Positions 16,524 through 24,876 of a stretch of 50,803 nt of DNA are shown here, one piece after another (positions within the stretch are counted from its first letter, which is position 1; the number at the start of each line of letters is the position of its first letter). The DNA comes from Halorubrum sp. BV1 (GTDB lineage Archaea > Halobacteriota > Halobacteria > Halobacteriales > Haloferacaceae), in NCBI RefSeq assembly GCF_000746205.1, contig NZ_JQKV01000001.1, positions 1 to 50,803 on the forward strand, written 5' to 3'. A program made the position numbers and the translations under genes. The notes below the pieces were generated by a model. It worked only from the letters and a program-made list of their open reading frames with translations. It was not told the DNA's origin and made no database searches.

Positions 16524-17045
16524 TTATCCCAGTGCGACCACGTCGACCTCGTGGTCCGGTCTGTCCTCATTGTCTCCGCCTCCGCCGGCCTCGCTTCCGC
16601 CGGCCTCGCCCTCACTGCTCCCGCCTCCGCGGCCGACGTCGAGCGTCACCGCGTCGGTGAGCGACTCGCGGACGCGCTCGCGCCACGCCTCGACTGCTTT
16701 GCCGTGGCGTCGCCGGCGCGTCTCCACGTCGGCGTCCGGATGCTCCGCCGCCGTCTCGTCGACCTCCGGATACGTCGGGACGTCTTCGACCAGCTCTCGC
16801 GGGTCGACGTGGATCGCTCCCGGTTCGGCGGTCGATCCCTCCGGTTCGGCCGCCGCTCCCGCGGCCGTTGCTCCCGACGCGTCCGCGGCGTGCAGCCGAG
16901 CCCGCATTCGTCCCGAAAAGGGCGGCGTCACCCGCAAGACGACCTCGCGGTCGGTCCGGAGCGTCGCCTCCAAGGCGTTTGCCACGTCCTCTCGGTGGAC
17001 CGCGATCGATCGGATTCGGGTCGGATCCGAAGCGTCGTCAGTCAT
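16524..17045 (-). CDS. hypothetical acidic-tailed protein partnered with MutS homologue
   Basis: A 173-residue protein. Its first 55 residues form a mixed fold (IRSIAVHREDVANALEATL, VVLRVTPPFSGRMRARLH). A helical middle follows (HGKAVEAWRERVRESLTDAVTL), then a Gly/Ser/Glu-rich linker and a final strand (DHEVDVVALG). I cannot name a family with confidence; haloarchaea carry similar short proteins of unknown function. Its ATG (17045) begins 2 bases after the stop of the MutS-family gene, so the two are translated from one mRNA and a functional link is likely. It is convergent with the GH15 gene across a 39-base gap. The frame extends to 17069, but ATG 17045 fits the operon spacing. Confidence 0.75.
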   Translation of the reverse strand: MTDDASDPTRIRSIAVHREDVANALEATLRTDREVVLRVTPPFSGRMRARLHAADASGATAAGAAAEPEGSTAEPGAIHVDPRELVEDVPTYPEVDETAAEHPDADVETRRRRHGKAVEAWRERVRESLTDAVTLDVGRGGGSSEGEAGGSEAGGGGDNEDRPDHEVDVVALG

Positions 17046-17047
17046 GA

Positions 17048-18886
17048 TCACTCGTCGCCCGCCGACCACTCGGCGTCCGAGAGGGTTCGCTGGACCGCCT
17101 CCTCACCGACGGCACCGGCGAGGTGTTCGAACCCCGCGCGGACTCCCCGGTCGCTCGCGTTCGCGACGAGCCGCGAAACGATGAACTCCGGCGTCGACTT
17201 CCCGACGGTGCCGAACCGCGGCTGGTAATCGACGCGCAACTCGAGGTCGCCGGTGAGCCCCTCCGCGAAGATCCCGTCGATTCGGGCGGCCTCGGGCAGC
17301 GGACTGAGATCGTCCGCGAGGTGCGTCACGTACACGCCGAGCGCGCCGCGGTCGACGGTGAGCGTGACGAGGCCGTTCAGCAGGTCGGCGGCGCGGCCCG
17401 GCTCCGTGATCGCCTCGAACTCGTCGACAAGCATGAGCGTCCGTCCGTCCTCGACGAGCGGCGGGACCACGGACTTCAGCGTCGACTCCAGCACGCCGGC
17501 GTTAAACGAGGCGTGCCGCCGGTGGAAGACGATCCGGTCGAACGGGCCTACTTCGGCCGCGTCCGCCGGCACCGGGAGTCCCATCGACGCGAGCAGTGCG
17601 ACCGCACACAGGGTTTCAAGCAGCGTCGTCTTTCCGCCGGAGTTCGCCCCTGTGAGTACGCTCACCCGGTCGCCGCTCGGCGGCGCGTCTGTCGCCGCGA
17701 CGCCCGCGCCGTCCGCGAGCGAGTGAGGCCCGACCCCGTACGACACCGGCTGAACGTCTCCGGAGACGAAGAGGCTACGAGCATTTCTGACCGCGATCCC
17801 GTCGTCGACGAGCCGCGGCCGAACGAGGTCCCGGTCGGCCGCGAACCGCCCGAGCGACAGCAGGAACGCGGCGTCCGCTACCGCCGCGGCCGCGCGGGAC
17901 ACGTCGCTCGCGCTGCTGCCGCGCTCGCCGTCGTTTGCGTCTCCGCTGTCGTCTGTCTTCTCCACGCCGATCCGCGCTCGGATGTCGGCGGCCACGGTCG
18001 CCTCGCGCTCCTCGACGGCCGCCTCCAACTCCGCTTCGAGGTCGCGGAGCGTGGCGGAGACGAAGTCGGCGGCGTCGAGCGCGTCGTCGGGCGCGGCCGC
18101 CCGCACCCGTGCCCTGTCGACGCCGGTCTCCGCGGCGACGTGGTCGATCGTCGCCGACTGCAGGGCCTCGAAGTCTCGCAGGGAGCCGTCTCTGACCGAT
18201 TCCAACACGTCGAACGCGGCGTCCGACAGGTCGCGCGCGCCCGAGAGCTGCTCGCGCCGCCGGTCCAGTTCGTCGTCAGCGCCGCGAGCCACGTCGATGT
18301 CGGCGTCCGGGTCGGGGTCGATCGCGCCGCGAACGTCGGCGAGCGCGTCGGCCGCGTCGCGAAGCGTCTCGCCGTCGAGCGCGCCGATCGCCGCGAAGGG
18401 TCCGGATGTAACCGCTTCCTCCCGCAAGGCGATCGCCGTCTCGACCGCGGCGCGGTCCCCTCCCCTCGCCTCGTCGTACGCGTCGAAGGCCGCGACGACG
18501 CGCTCGCGCGCACCGTCGTCGAGTCCGGCCCACGTCTCGCGTGCGGCCGTGACGTCGTCGAGGCGCGTCTCCACGGCGTCACGGTCTGAGAGCGGCGTCA
18601 GCACACGAATTCGGTCAGCTGCGTGCGCAGTCAACGCCTCGCCGGCCGCCAACGCGAGGAGGTCGTCGTACACGGAACGCGTGTCGCTCGTCGCGAGCAC
18701 GTTCATCCCGGCCTCGCCGTTCGCCCGGCGGAGGATCCGGGTCGCACGGCCGCGGTGGAGTCCGGCGTCGACGAGCGCGCGCACGTCGGCCGACTCGATT
18801 GCCTCGATCGCCCGCTCAGTACCGAGGGAGTCGGCGAGCTGCTCGCTCGTCTTCGGTCCGATCCCCCAGTAGTCCTCGAGTCGCAT
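17048..18886 (-). CDS. MutS-family ATPase with N-terminal helix-hairpin-helix (MutS5/MutS2-like)
   Basis: A 612-residue protein lacking the MutS mismatch-recognition and connector domains. Residues 1-55 contain tandem helix-hairpin-helix motifs (YWGIGPKTSEQLADSLG; VDAGLHRGRATRILRRA), which bind DNA without sequence preference. Residues 60-350 are the helical core/clamp. The ABC-type MutS ATPase follows, with Walker A 'GANSGGKTTL' (413-422), Walker B 'LMLVDEFEAIT' (484-494) and a His at 522 (YVTHLADD). There is no C-terminal Smr nuclease, unlike bacterial MutS2. Archaeal relatives are grouped as MutS5. A role at branched DNA, recombination or collided ribosomes is possible; none is shown. It is the first gene of a two-gene operon. 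Confidence 0.87.
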   Translation of the reverse strand: MRLEDYWGIGPKTSEQLADSLGTERAIEAIESADVRALVDAGLHRGRATRILRRANGEAGMNVLATSDTRSVYDDLLALAAGEALTAHAADRIRVLTPLSDRDAVETRLDDVTAARETWAGLDDGARERVVAAFDAYDEARGGDRAAVETAIALREEAVTSGPFAAIGALDGETLRDAADALADVRGAIDPDPDADIDVARGADDELDRRREQLSGARDLSDAAFDVLESVRDGSLRDFEALQSATIDHVAAETGVDRARVRAAAPDDALDAADFVSATLRDLEAELEAAVEEREATVAADIRARIGVEKTDDSGDANDGERGSSASDVSRAAAAVADAAFLLSLGRFAADRDLVRPRLVDDGIAVRNARSLFVSGDVQPVSYGVGPHSLADGAGVAATDAPPSGDRVSVLTGANSGGKTTLLETLCAVALLASMGLPVPADAAEVGPFDRIVFHRRHASFNAGVLESTLKSVVPPLVEDGRTLMLVDEFEAITEPGRAADLLNGLVTLTVDRGALGVYVTHLADDLSPLPEAARIDGIFAEGLTGDLELRVDYQPRFGTVGKSTPEFIVSRLVANASDRGVRAGFEHLAGAVGEEAVQRTLSDAEWSAGDE

Positions 18887-19291
18887 ACCCCGTGGTGTCG
18901 CCCCGGCGTCTTTGCGCTTTCGTCGCCGCGGGCGTCGTCGCCGTCTCGCTGCGCCGATACGTGTGTGGCAGTTCCACTATTCCACTCAAACACGTTTTCC
19001 GAGCGAGTACGATGACGACCACCGAGCCGCCGCTCTCGTCGAGTATCTCCCCACGCTACTTGATGTACGTTCGGATCGAATCGAGACGACCCGCGACTCG
19101 CCGCCGCTACGTCGGTCGAGCGCCGTCGCGAGAAAACGTACGCATACGTTATAGATGGTTGGTGTGGGGTTCTCGAAATATTGTATTGTGCAGTCCAGAC
19201 ACAACTGTTATATCGTTCAACCGGATAGTAATCATCGTCCAGAAATGTGCAACACTCGAATTATCGCTCGCGGTCACCGGAGGACGAACTG
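18887..19291. other. 405-base intergenic region upstream of mutS homologue and exporter genes
   Basis: No convincing gene is seen on either strand. The right half is AT-richer and contains TATA-like runs (gaaatattgtattg near 19168-19181; ctgttatatcg near 19205-19215) that could drive the plus-strand small-membrane-protein/exporter pair. The left part holds the promoter of the minus-strand MutS-family gene. Open frames of 70-80 codons here lack normal haloarchaeal composition. Confidence 0.5.
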
Positions 19292-19456
19292 ATGCCCGGG
19301 CTCGAAGTTCCGACGTGGGACCCGGAGACGGCCATGCTCATCGGCGCGATCCTGTTAGAGGCTATCGTGTTATACGTCGGCTACGCCGGCCTCGAACGTC
19401 TCGTCGGCCGCCGTCTGATGAAGCTCTTGGTCGGGGGTGACTCCGATGCTCAGTAG
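19292..19456 (+). CDS. 54-residue single-helix membrane protein (DUF7512-like)
   Basis: A small protein with one transmembrane helix (MLIGAILLEAIVLYVGYAGL) between an acidic/proline head and a basic tail (RLVGRRLMKLL). A good Shine-Dalgarno, ggagg (19280-19284), sits before the ATG at 19292, so this start is preferred over one at 19247. Its end overlaps the start of the TauE/SafE exporter, which means translational coupling. I recall small proteins of this kind (DUF7512) beside such exporters in haloarchaea. It is probably an accessory subunit or assembly factor of the exporter; this is inferred from context only. Confidence 0.75.
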   Translation: MPGLEVPTWDPETAMLIGAILLEAIVLYVGYAGLERLVGRRLMKLLVGGDSDAQ

Positions 19457-20498
19457 CCTGATCGGGACGATCGGCGGCTCGCCCGAGACTATCGCGCTCT
19501 TCGTCGGATTCGGGCTCGTCGTCGGTCTCCTCTTCGGGTTCTTCGGGATGGGCGGGTCGTTCCTCGTGACGCCCGCGCTGTTGATGTTGGGCTATCCGGC
19601 CTCCGTCGCGGTCGGGAGCGGGATGGCGTTCGTGTTCGGGACGGCAGTCATCGCGACGCTCAAACACCACGACCTCGGGCAGGTCGACTACAAACTCGGC
19701 GCGATCATGATCGCCGGGACGACGCTCGGCATCGAAGTCGGACGCGCGAGCGTGTTCTACCTCGAATCGCTCGGACTCGCCGGCGGCGTGATAAGCGTGG
19801 TCTACGTGTTCTTACTCGGCGGTATCGGGCTCATGGTCACCCGAGACGCCCTGTCGGGCGACAGCGGCGGCGGTATCGATCACGACGCGGGCGATGAGAA
19901 GGATCTGAGCGAGTACGAGATCCCCGAGATCGCGACGCGGATCCAAGAGACGGTCAGGATCCCGCCGATGGTCACGCTTCGCGGGGACATCCGCGTCTCC
20001 CTGTGGGTTATCACGGCTGTCGCCTTCTCGACCGGCGTCTTGTCCGGGTTCCTCGGCGTCGGCGGCGGCTTCATCCGGATGCCGGCGATGATCTACGCGA
20101 TCGGCGTTCCGACTCCCGTCGCCGTCGGGACCGACCTCTTCGAGATCGTGTTCTCCGGCGGTATCGGCAGCTACCTCTACGGCCAGAGCGGCGGCGTAGA
20201 GCTGAGCATCGTCGCGCCGCTCCTGTTCGGGAGCGCGCTCGGCGCGCGCATCGGCTCCGCCGCGACCGCCGTCGTCAACGCCGACGACATCAAGGTGTAC
20301 TTCGGCGGGATGCTGCTCGCCGGCTCCATCGCCGTCGGTATCGGCGAAGTGGGGTCGTACCTCGGCAACGAACTGTTGGAGACGGTCGGCCTGTTCCTCG
20401 TCATCGGAGCCGCGGTCGCCGTGGCCGGCGCGATCGTCTTCAGCACGCTCCGGACGCTGCGGTCGACCCGCGGCCGCGCGACCGCGACGACCGACTGA
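19446..20498 (+). CDS. TauE/SafE (TSUP) family anion exporter
   Basis: A 350-residue membrane protein with about 8-9 helices and two homologous halves. Each half starts with the family's glycine-rich motif: 'GFFGMGGSFLVTPAL' near residue 30 and 'SGFLGVGGGFIRMPAM' near 205. A charged cytoplasmic loop (about 135-175) separates them. TSUP proteins move sulfite, sulfonates or other small organosulfur or carboxylate anions; direction and substrate are not visible here. A GTG at 19437 is an alternative start. It overlaps the preceding small membrane protein, so the pair is one unit, and is convergent with proA across 10 bases. Confidence 0.9.
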   Translation: MLSSLIGTIGGSPETIALFVGFGLVVGLLFGFFGMGGSFLVTPALLMLGYPASVAVGSGMAFVFGTAVIATLKHHDLGQVDYKLGAIMIAGTTLGIEVGRASVFYLESLGLAGGVISVVYVFLLGGIGLMVTRDALSGDSGGGIDHDAGDEKDLSEYEIPEIATRIQETVRIPPMVTLRGDIRVSLWVITAVAFSTGVLSGFLGVGGGFIRMPAMIYAIGVPTPVAVGTDLFEIVFSGGIGSYLYGQSGGVELSIVAPLLFGSALGARIGSAATAVVNADDIKVYFGGMLLAGSIAVGIGEVGSYLGNELLETVGLFLVIGAAVAVAGAIVFSTLRTLRSTRGRATATTD

Positions 20499-20508
20499 TC
20501 TCCGATCG

Positions 20509-21855
20509 CTAGTTCTCGCCCGGCGTCCACTCCGCGTCGAGTTCGCGGTGCGTGTACGGAAGCGCGTCCTCGCCGCTGTAGCTCGCCACGAGGTGACCGT
20601 CGCCTTCGAGGTAGTACTTGTACGTCGTCAGTCCCTCCAGCCCGACCGGACCGCGCGCGTGGACCTTCCCGGTCGAGATGCCGACCTCCGCGCCGAGCCC
20701 GTACCGGTAGCCGTCGGCGAACCGCGTCGAGGCGTTGTGGAACACGCTCGCGGCGTCGATCCCGGTCATGAACGCCTCGGCGGCCGCGTCGTCCGCGGTG
20801 ACTATCGACTCCGTGTGTTTCGAGCCGTGCGCGTTGACGTGGTCTATCGCCTCGTACACGTCGTCGACGACGGCGATCGACAGTTCGAGGTCGCCGTACT
20901 CGGTGTCCCAGTCGTCTGCGGTCGCCGCCCCGACGTCGACTATCTCCCGAACCGTGTCGTCGCCGCGGAGTTCGACGCCCGCGTCCTCGTACCGCTCGAC
21001 GAGGCCGGGGAGGAACTCGGCCGCGACCGACTCGTTCACGAGGAGCGTCTCGACCGCGTTACACACCGCCGGGTACTGGACCTTCGCGTCGAAGGCGACG
21101 TCTTCTGCCATCTCCAGATTCGCCGCCTCGTCGACGTAGACGTGACAGATACCCTCCGTGTGACCGAGCACCGGGATCTGCGTGGTGTCTTGGATGTACG
21201 AGACGAACTCGGAGGAGCCCCGCGGCATCACGAGGTCGATCTGGTCGTCGAGTTCGAGGAGGCGATCGACCTCCTCGTGTGCCTCGACGAGTCCGGCCCA
21301 GCCGTCGGGGATGTCGGCTATCCCCGCGGTCGCCTCCTCTATCACCCGGTGGAGGACGCGGTTCGACTCGCTCGCCTCGCTCCCGCCCTTGAGGATGACC
21401 GCGTTGCCGGATTTCAGCGCCAGCGCCGCGATCTGGACCAGCGCGTCCGGCCGCGACTCGAACACCGTGGCCACGACGCCGAGCGGGACCGACACCCGAT
21501 ACAGGTCGAGTCCCTCGTCGAGCTCGCGGGCCGCGAGCGTTCGCCCGAGCGGGTCGTCCTGTTCGGCGACCGACTCGACCATCCCCGCGATATCCTCGAC
21601 CTTCGCCGCGTCGAGCTTCAGCCGGTCGACGAGCGCCTGCGTGTACTCCCCTTGCGCCAGGAGATCCTCGGCGGCGGACACGTCGCGGGCGTTGGCGTCG
21701 AGGATCGCCGCCTCCTCCTCGCGGAGCGCGTCGGCGATCGACCGGAGCGCCTCGTTCCGCGTCGCCTCGTCGACGTTCGCGAGACGCAACGCGGCGCGCT
21801 GGGAGTCTCGAACCAGTTCGTCGGTGTCGCGCTCGACCGCTGTCGTGTCACTCAT
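20509..21855 (-). CDS. proA: gamma-glutamyl phosphate reductase
   Basis: A 448-residue NADPH-dependent enzyme that reduces gamma-glutamyl phosphate to the semialdehyde, step 2 of proline synthesis. The aldehyde-dehydrogenase-like fold is clear: cofactor loop 'PLGVVATVFESRPDAL' (about 124-139), 'LKGGSEASESN' and the catalytic Cys 265 in 'QYPAVCNAVETLL'. The C-terminus ends 'GLTTYKYYLEGDGHLV' plus a short tail. The ATG at 21855 overlaps the proB stop by 8 bases. It is the last gene of the proC-proB-proA operon. Length is normal for the family. Confidence 0.96.
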   Translation of the reverse strand: MSDTTAVERDTDELVRDSQRAALRLANVDEATRNEALRSIADALREEEAAILDANARDVSAAEDLLAQGEYTQALVDRLKLDAAKVEDIAGMVESVAEQDDPLGRTLAARELDEGLDLYRVSVPLGVVATVFESRPDALVQIAALALKSGNAVILKGGSEASESNRVLHRVIEEATAGIADIPDGWAGLVEAHEEVDRLLELDDQIDLVMPRGSSEFVSYIQDTTQIPVLGHTEGICHVYVDEAANLEMAEDVAFDAKVQYPAVCNAVETLLVNESVAAEFLPGLVERYEDAGVELRGDDTVREIVDVGAATADDWDTEYGDLELSIAVVDDVYEAIDHVNAHGSKHTESIVTADDAAAEAFMTGIDAASVFHNASTRFADGYRYGLGAEVGISTGKVHARGPVGLEGLTTYKYYLEGDGHLVASYSGEDALPYTHRELDAEWTPGEN

Positions 21856-22711
21856 TTGTCTCACCAGTGGATGGGACGAATAGCGTGCCCGCGGATTTAC
21901 CGGCTGCGATCCGCGCCAAGACGTCCGGCTCGGCCGACCCGGCGATGATCGCCGGCCGACCGCTCTCTGCGACGTCCCGCGCGCCCTCCACTTTCGTCTG
22001 AATTCCGCCGAAGTCGGTGGTCGTGCTGTCGCCGATGATGGCTCGCACGTCGTCGTAGTTCGACCCCACGGCCTCGATCACTGACGCGTCGGCGTCGCGC
22101 TTCGGGTTCCCGGTGTACACGCCGGCCACGTCGGTCAGCGTGACGAGTAAGTCGACGTCGAGCGCGAGTGCGACCGACGCCGACAGCATGTCGTTGTCGC
22201 CGATTCGCAGCTCGTCCGTCGCCACCGCGTCGTTCTCGTTTATCACGGGAACGACGCCCCACTCCAGCAGCGTCTCGACCGTGTTCCGGACGTTTCGTAG
22301 CCGCTCGGGGCTGTCGAGGTCCTTGCCCGTCACCAGAATCTGTGCGACCGTCTGGTCGTACCGGTCGAAGCTCTGCGTGTAGTGACGCATCAGCAGGCTC
22401 TGTCCGACCGTCGAGAGCGCCTGACTCTCCTCTATCTCGTCGGTGTCGCGGTCGAGATGCGTCTGTTCGAGGTGGCCGATACCGGCCCCAACCGCGCCCG
22501 AGGAGACGAGGACGACCTCCTTTCCCTCGCGCCGCAAGTCCATCACGTCGGCGACCAGCTTGTCGAGCTTGACCCGGTCGAGCTTCGAATCCTCGTCGGT
22601 CAGAGAGTTGGTCCCCGCCTTCACCACGACGCGGTCGGCCGACGCCGCCGCCTTACGGGCGCGCTCGACGTCGGCGGGATCGACCGCCGCCACCGCCGTC
22701 TCACTCGTCAT
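21848..22711 (-). CDS. proB: glutamate 5-kinase
   Basis: A 287-residue amino-acid-kinase fold enzyme that phosphorylates glutamate, the first and normally feedback-controlled step of proline synthesis. Visible motifs are 'VVVKAGTNSLT' (phosphate loop), 'VVLVSSGAVGAGIG', 'PVINENDAV' and 'FGGIQTKVEGARDVAESGRPAII'. The C-terminal PUA domain found in many bacterial ProB proteins is absent, so the protein is at the short end of the family; regulation must come from the kinase domain alone. It overlaps proC by 11 bases upstream and proA by 8 downstream. Confidence 0.94.
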   Translation of the reverse strand: MTSETAVAAVDPADVERARKAAASADRVVVKAGTNSLTDEDSKLDRVKLDKLVADVMDLRREGKEVVLVSSGAVGAGIGHLEQTHLDRDTDEIEESQALSTVGQSLLMRHYTQSFDRYDQTVAQILVTGKDLDSPERLRNVRNTVETLLEWGVVPVINENDAVATDELRIGDNDMLSASVALALDVDLLVTLTDVAGVYTGNPKRDADASVIEAVGSNYDDVRAIIGDSTTTDFGGIQTKVEGARDVAESGRPAIIAGSAEPDVLARIAAGKSAGTLFVPSTGETNE

Positions 22712-23480
22712 CGAACGCCTCCGCCAGTTCCTTCGAGCGCTCTTCGGCCGCCGCTACGGCGTCTGCGACCGCCGCGTCGGCGTCGCTGTCCCAGAGCACC
22801 TCCATCCCTTCGATGGTCGTCCCGTTGGGCGAGCAGACCGCGTCGATCAGCTCGTCCACGCTCCGGTCGTCGCGGAGGACCGTCTCCGCGGCCCCCTTGA
22901 ACGTCTGTGCGGCGAGCGTCTCGGCCTGCTCCGGGTCGAGCCCGCCGTCGATCCCGCCCTGTTTCATCGCGTCGATGAGGTAGAACGCGAACGCGGGACC
23001 GCTCCCGTTGACCGCCGTCGCGATGTCCATCAGCGACTCGTCCACCTCGACGAACTCGCCGACGGCGTCCAGCAGGTCTCTGATCTCGTCCGTGAGTCCG
23101 TCCGTCGTCGCCGCCGCGGCCATGTCGCCGGTCTCGGCCGCGAGGTTGGGCATGATCCGAACCACGGTCGCCGCCGTCCGCTCGGCCACGAACTCGCGGG
23201 GGAGTCCCGCGGCCAGTGTCACGAGCTGCTGGTTCGCGTCGAGGTCGAGGTCGGCGAGCACCGGCTCGGCGATGTCGGGTTTCACCGCCAAGACGACGAT
23301 GTCGGCGTCTGCCGTGCCCGCGTCGACGTCGTCCGTCGTCTCATCGACCGCGTCCGCGACGCTCGCGCGCGCCTCGGGATCGAGGTCGATCGCGGTCAGG
23401 TGATAGCCGTCGGTCCGGGCGAGCCCGCGCAGGAGGGCACCCCCCATGTTGCCACAGCCGATAACGCTTACGCGTGTCAT
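22701..23480 (-). CDS. proC: pyrroline-5-carboxylate reductase
   Basis: A 259-residue NAD(P)H enzyme for the last step to proline. It opens with the Rossmann motif 'VSVIGCGNMGGALLRGL'. Also visible are 'VLAVKPDIAEPVL', 'RIMPNLAAETGDMAAA' and the C-terminal dimer/active-site part 'VNGSGPAFAFYLIDAMKQGG', then 'ICSP'-type 'VCSPNGTTIEG'. The frame reaches 23510, but ATG 23480 is directly before the Rossmann strand. It is first in the operon, so its upstream region (23481-23657) should hold the promoter. Codon use is normal for the chromosome. Confidence 0.95.
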   Translation of the reverse strand: MTRVSVIGCGNMGGALLRGLARTDGYHLTAIDLDPEARASVADAVDETTDDVDAGTADADIVVLAVKPDIAEPVLADLDLDANQQLVTLAAGLPREFVAERTAATVVRIMPNLAAETGDMAAAATTDGLTDEIRDLLDAVGEFVEVDESLMDIATAVNGSGPAFAFYLIDAMKQGGIDGGLDPEQAETLAAQTFKGAAETVLRDDRSVDELIDAVCSPNGTTIEGMEVLWDSDADAAVADAVAAAEERSKELAEAFDDE

Positions 23481-23657
23481 GTTGCCTGTAGAGAGCAGGT
23501 TCAGGCTCATACCAACTGCGGTTTCGGAGAAGCGGCTGCCGTGGTCTCGTTACAACACTCGGACGCTATTCTCTACCGAGACGTTGTGTCGTGAACGGCA
23601 CGGAGAGTGTCCCACACGTACGACCTCGTGGCGGGAGACTTACAGCGAAGCCCGACC

Positions 23658-24746
23658 TCATCCGGGAAGTTGAACGACCATATTCAACGCTTGGGGGAGC
23701 AGGACACTAATGAAAATCTGCGACCACATTGCGAACGTCGTCGGGTACGTTCTGGTGTCTTTGACGTGCGAAATCGTCTCTTGGACCTCCTCATACCGTT
23801 CCCTATCTTCGATATTGAAGAGGGTAGCGTCGTACGGATCGTTCACCACCCGCTTGAGTTCTTCTTCCAAGGATCGGATCTTCTCCTCTTTTTTCCGCTT
23901 CATAATGGAGTGCGTCTTGCTCATCGAGTAGACGATCGTCACCACGCCGGCGATCCAAACAGCCGAAAGCGCCGTCTGAAAGATCGGTCCCGGCGCGGGA
24001 TACGGCGATGACACGAATTGTGAGAGGATGACGGGCGTGTGTGTTTGAAGAAACCACAGTAGCAAAATCGCCGTGTAAATGTAATAGGAGCGCTTGAGGA
24101 GTTCGCCTATCGGTTCAAATCCTCCCAGATTTCGAGGGTCATAAAAGAACAGTCCGAAATCGGCTGCAGCGAGCCGTCGAGGAATGATGAGATGAATACC
24201 GATGTAGGAGATTCCGAGCTCGAACAGAATCGGGATGATGATAAGGGGAAACGTGACCGTCTGAGCGTACAGAACCAAGCCGATGCCGCTAATTTCGATG
24301 AGCTGTGGAATTCCGAGAACGACCGCGACGAAAGCGTAGTACACGACGAGCGTGGCGACGTATCCTGCAACTCGCACTCGCAGTGAGACGAGCCCCTCAA
24401 ATTCTCTCCGTAGTGCTTCATCGAGATCAACGTGATCGTCGTCGACACCGAGATTGACCATGGCAGTGACGTAGCTGTCATGGATGTACCGAAGCCCTAC
24501 CACCCCGAGGACCGTCATCGCCGGAATTGCGAGGGTGTTCGGCTGCGCGAGAAACGAGCTTTTGCCCGAAATCAGGTGATTGTACACGTCGAACAACCCA
24601 TACTCGATGAACAGTCCGACGATAACAAACAGATATGGCGGATAGATATCTCGCCCGGGGAGTGCGTCTGACAGCCTCCCGAAGTAAAGTTTCTCAGCAA
24701 TGATCTCGATGAGCAGCCGATCTCGATACGTCTCCATCTCACCCAT
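23658..24746 (-). CDS. polytopic membrane protein of unknown function
   Basis: A 362-residue protein that I do not recognise. It has about seven transmembrane helices (for example YLFVIVGLFIEYGLF, LAIPAMTVLGVVGL, VAGYVATLVVYYAFVAVVLG, LIIIPILFELGISYIGIHL, YYIYTAILLLWFLQ, VWIAGVVTIVYSMS). A charged cytoplasmic coiled stretch of about 60 residues follows the last of these (MKRKKEEKIRSLEEELKRV…), and a short hydrophobic tail ends the protein. Base composition is clearly lower in GC, with more A/T-ending codons than the proline operon on one side and the glycosyltransferase on the other, suggesting later acquisition. No enzyme motif is visible. The N-terminal 'RDRLLIEIIAEKLYFGR' is amphipathic. 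It stands alone, with 129 bases downstream of proC's start region on one side and 130 on the other. Confidence 0.8.
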   Translation of the reverse strand: MGEMETYRDRLLIEIIAEKLYFGRLSDALPGRDIYPPYLFVIVGLFIEYGLFDVYNHLISGKSSFLAQPNTLAIPAMTVLGVVGLRYIHDSYVTAMVNLGVDDDHVDLDEALRREFEGLVSLRVRVAGYVATLVVYYAFVAVVLGIPQLIEISGIGLVLYAQTVTFPLIIIPILFELGISYIGIHLIIPRRLAAADFGLFFYDPRNLGGFEPIGELLKRSYYIYTAILLLWFLQTHTPVILSQFVSSPYPAPGPIFQTALSAVWIAGVVTIVYSMSKTHSIMKRKKEEKIRSLEEELKRVVNDPYDATLFNIEDRERYEEVQETISHVKDTRTYPTTFAMWSQIFISVLLPQALNMVVQLPG

Positions 24747-24876
24747 GGCGTGGTGTCAAACACCCGGAATTATAAAAATGACCTCTCTCAGGGTCAGGAT
24801 GTCGACACTCTAGTCTCGCTGAGCTAACTAGCTCTGCTGTTGAGAATTCAAGCGGGCCCGTTCCGTCGACACGCTG
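24747..24876. other. short spacer with an inverted repeat
   Basis: AT-richer spacer between the orphan membrane gene and the glycosyltransferase. It contains a near-perfect dyad, GAGCTA-AC-TAGCTC (24821-24834). The dyad may be a protein site or a weak hairpin after the GT4 gene, or the edge of the foreign segment. Nothing else is visible. Confidence 0.4.

Noticed and set aside
18912..19204. 70-80 codon frames on both strands upstream of the exporter pair
   Set aside because: Composition and lack of a start signal suggest chance frames in an intergenic region.
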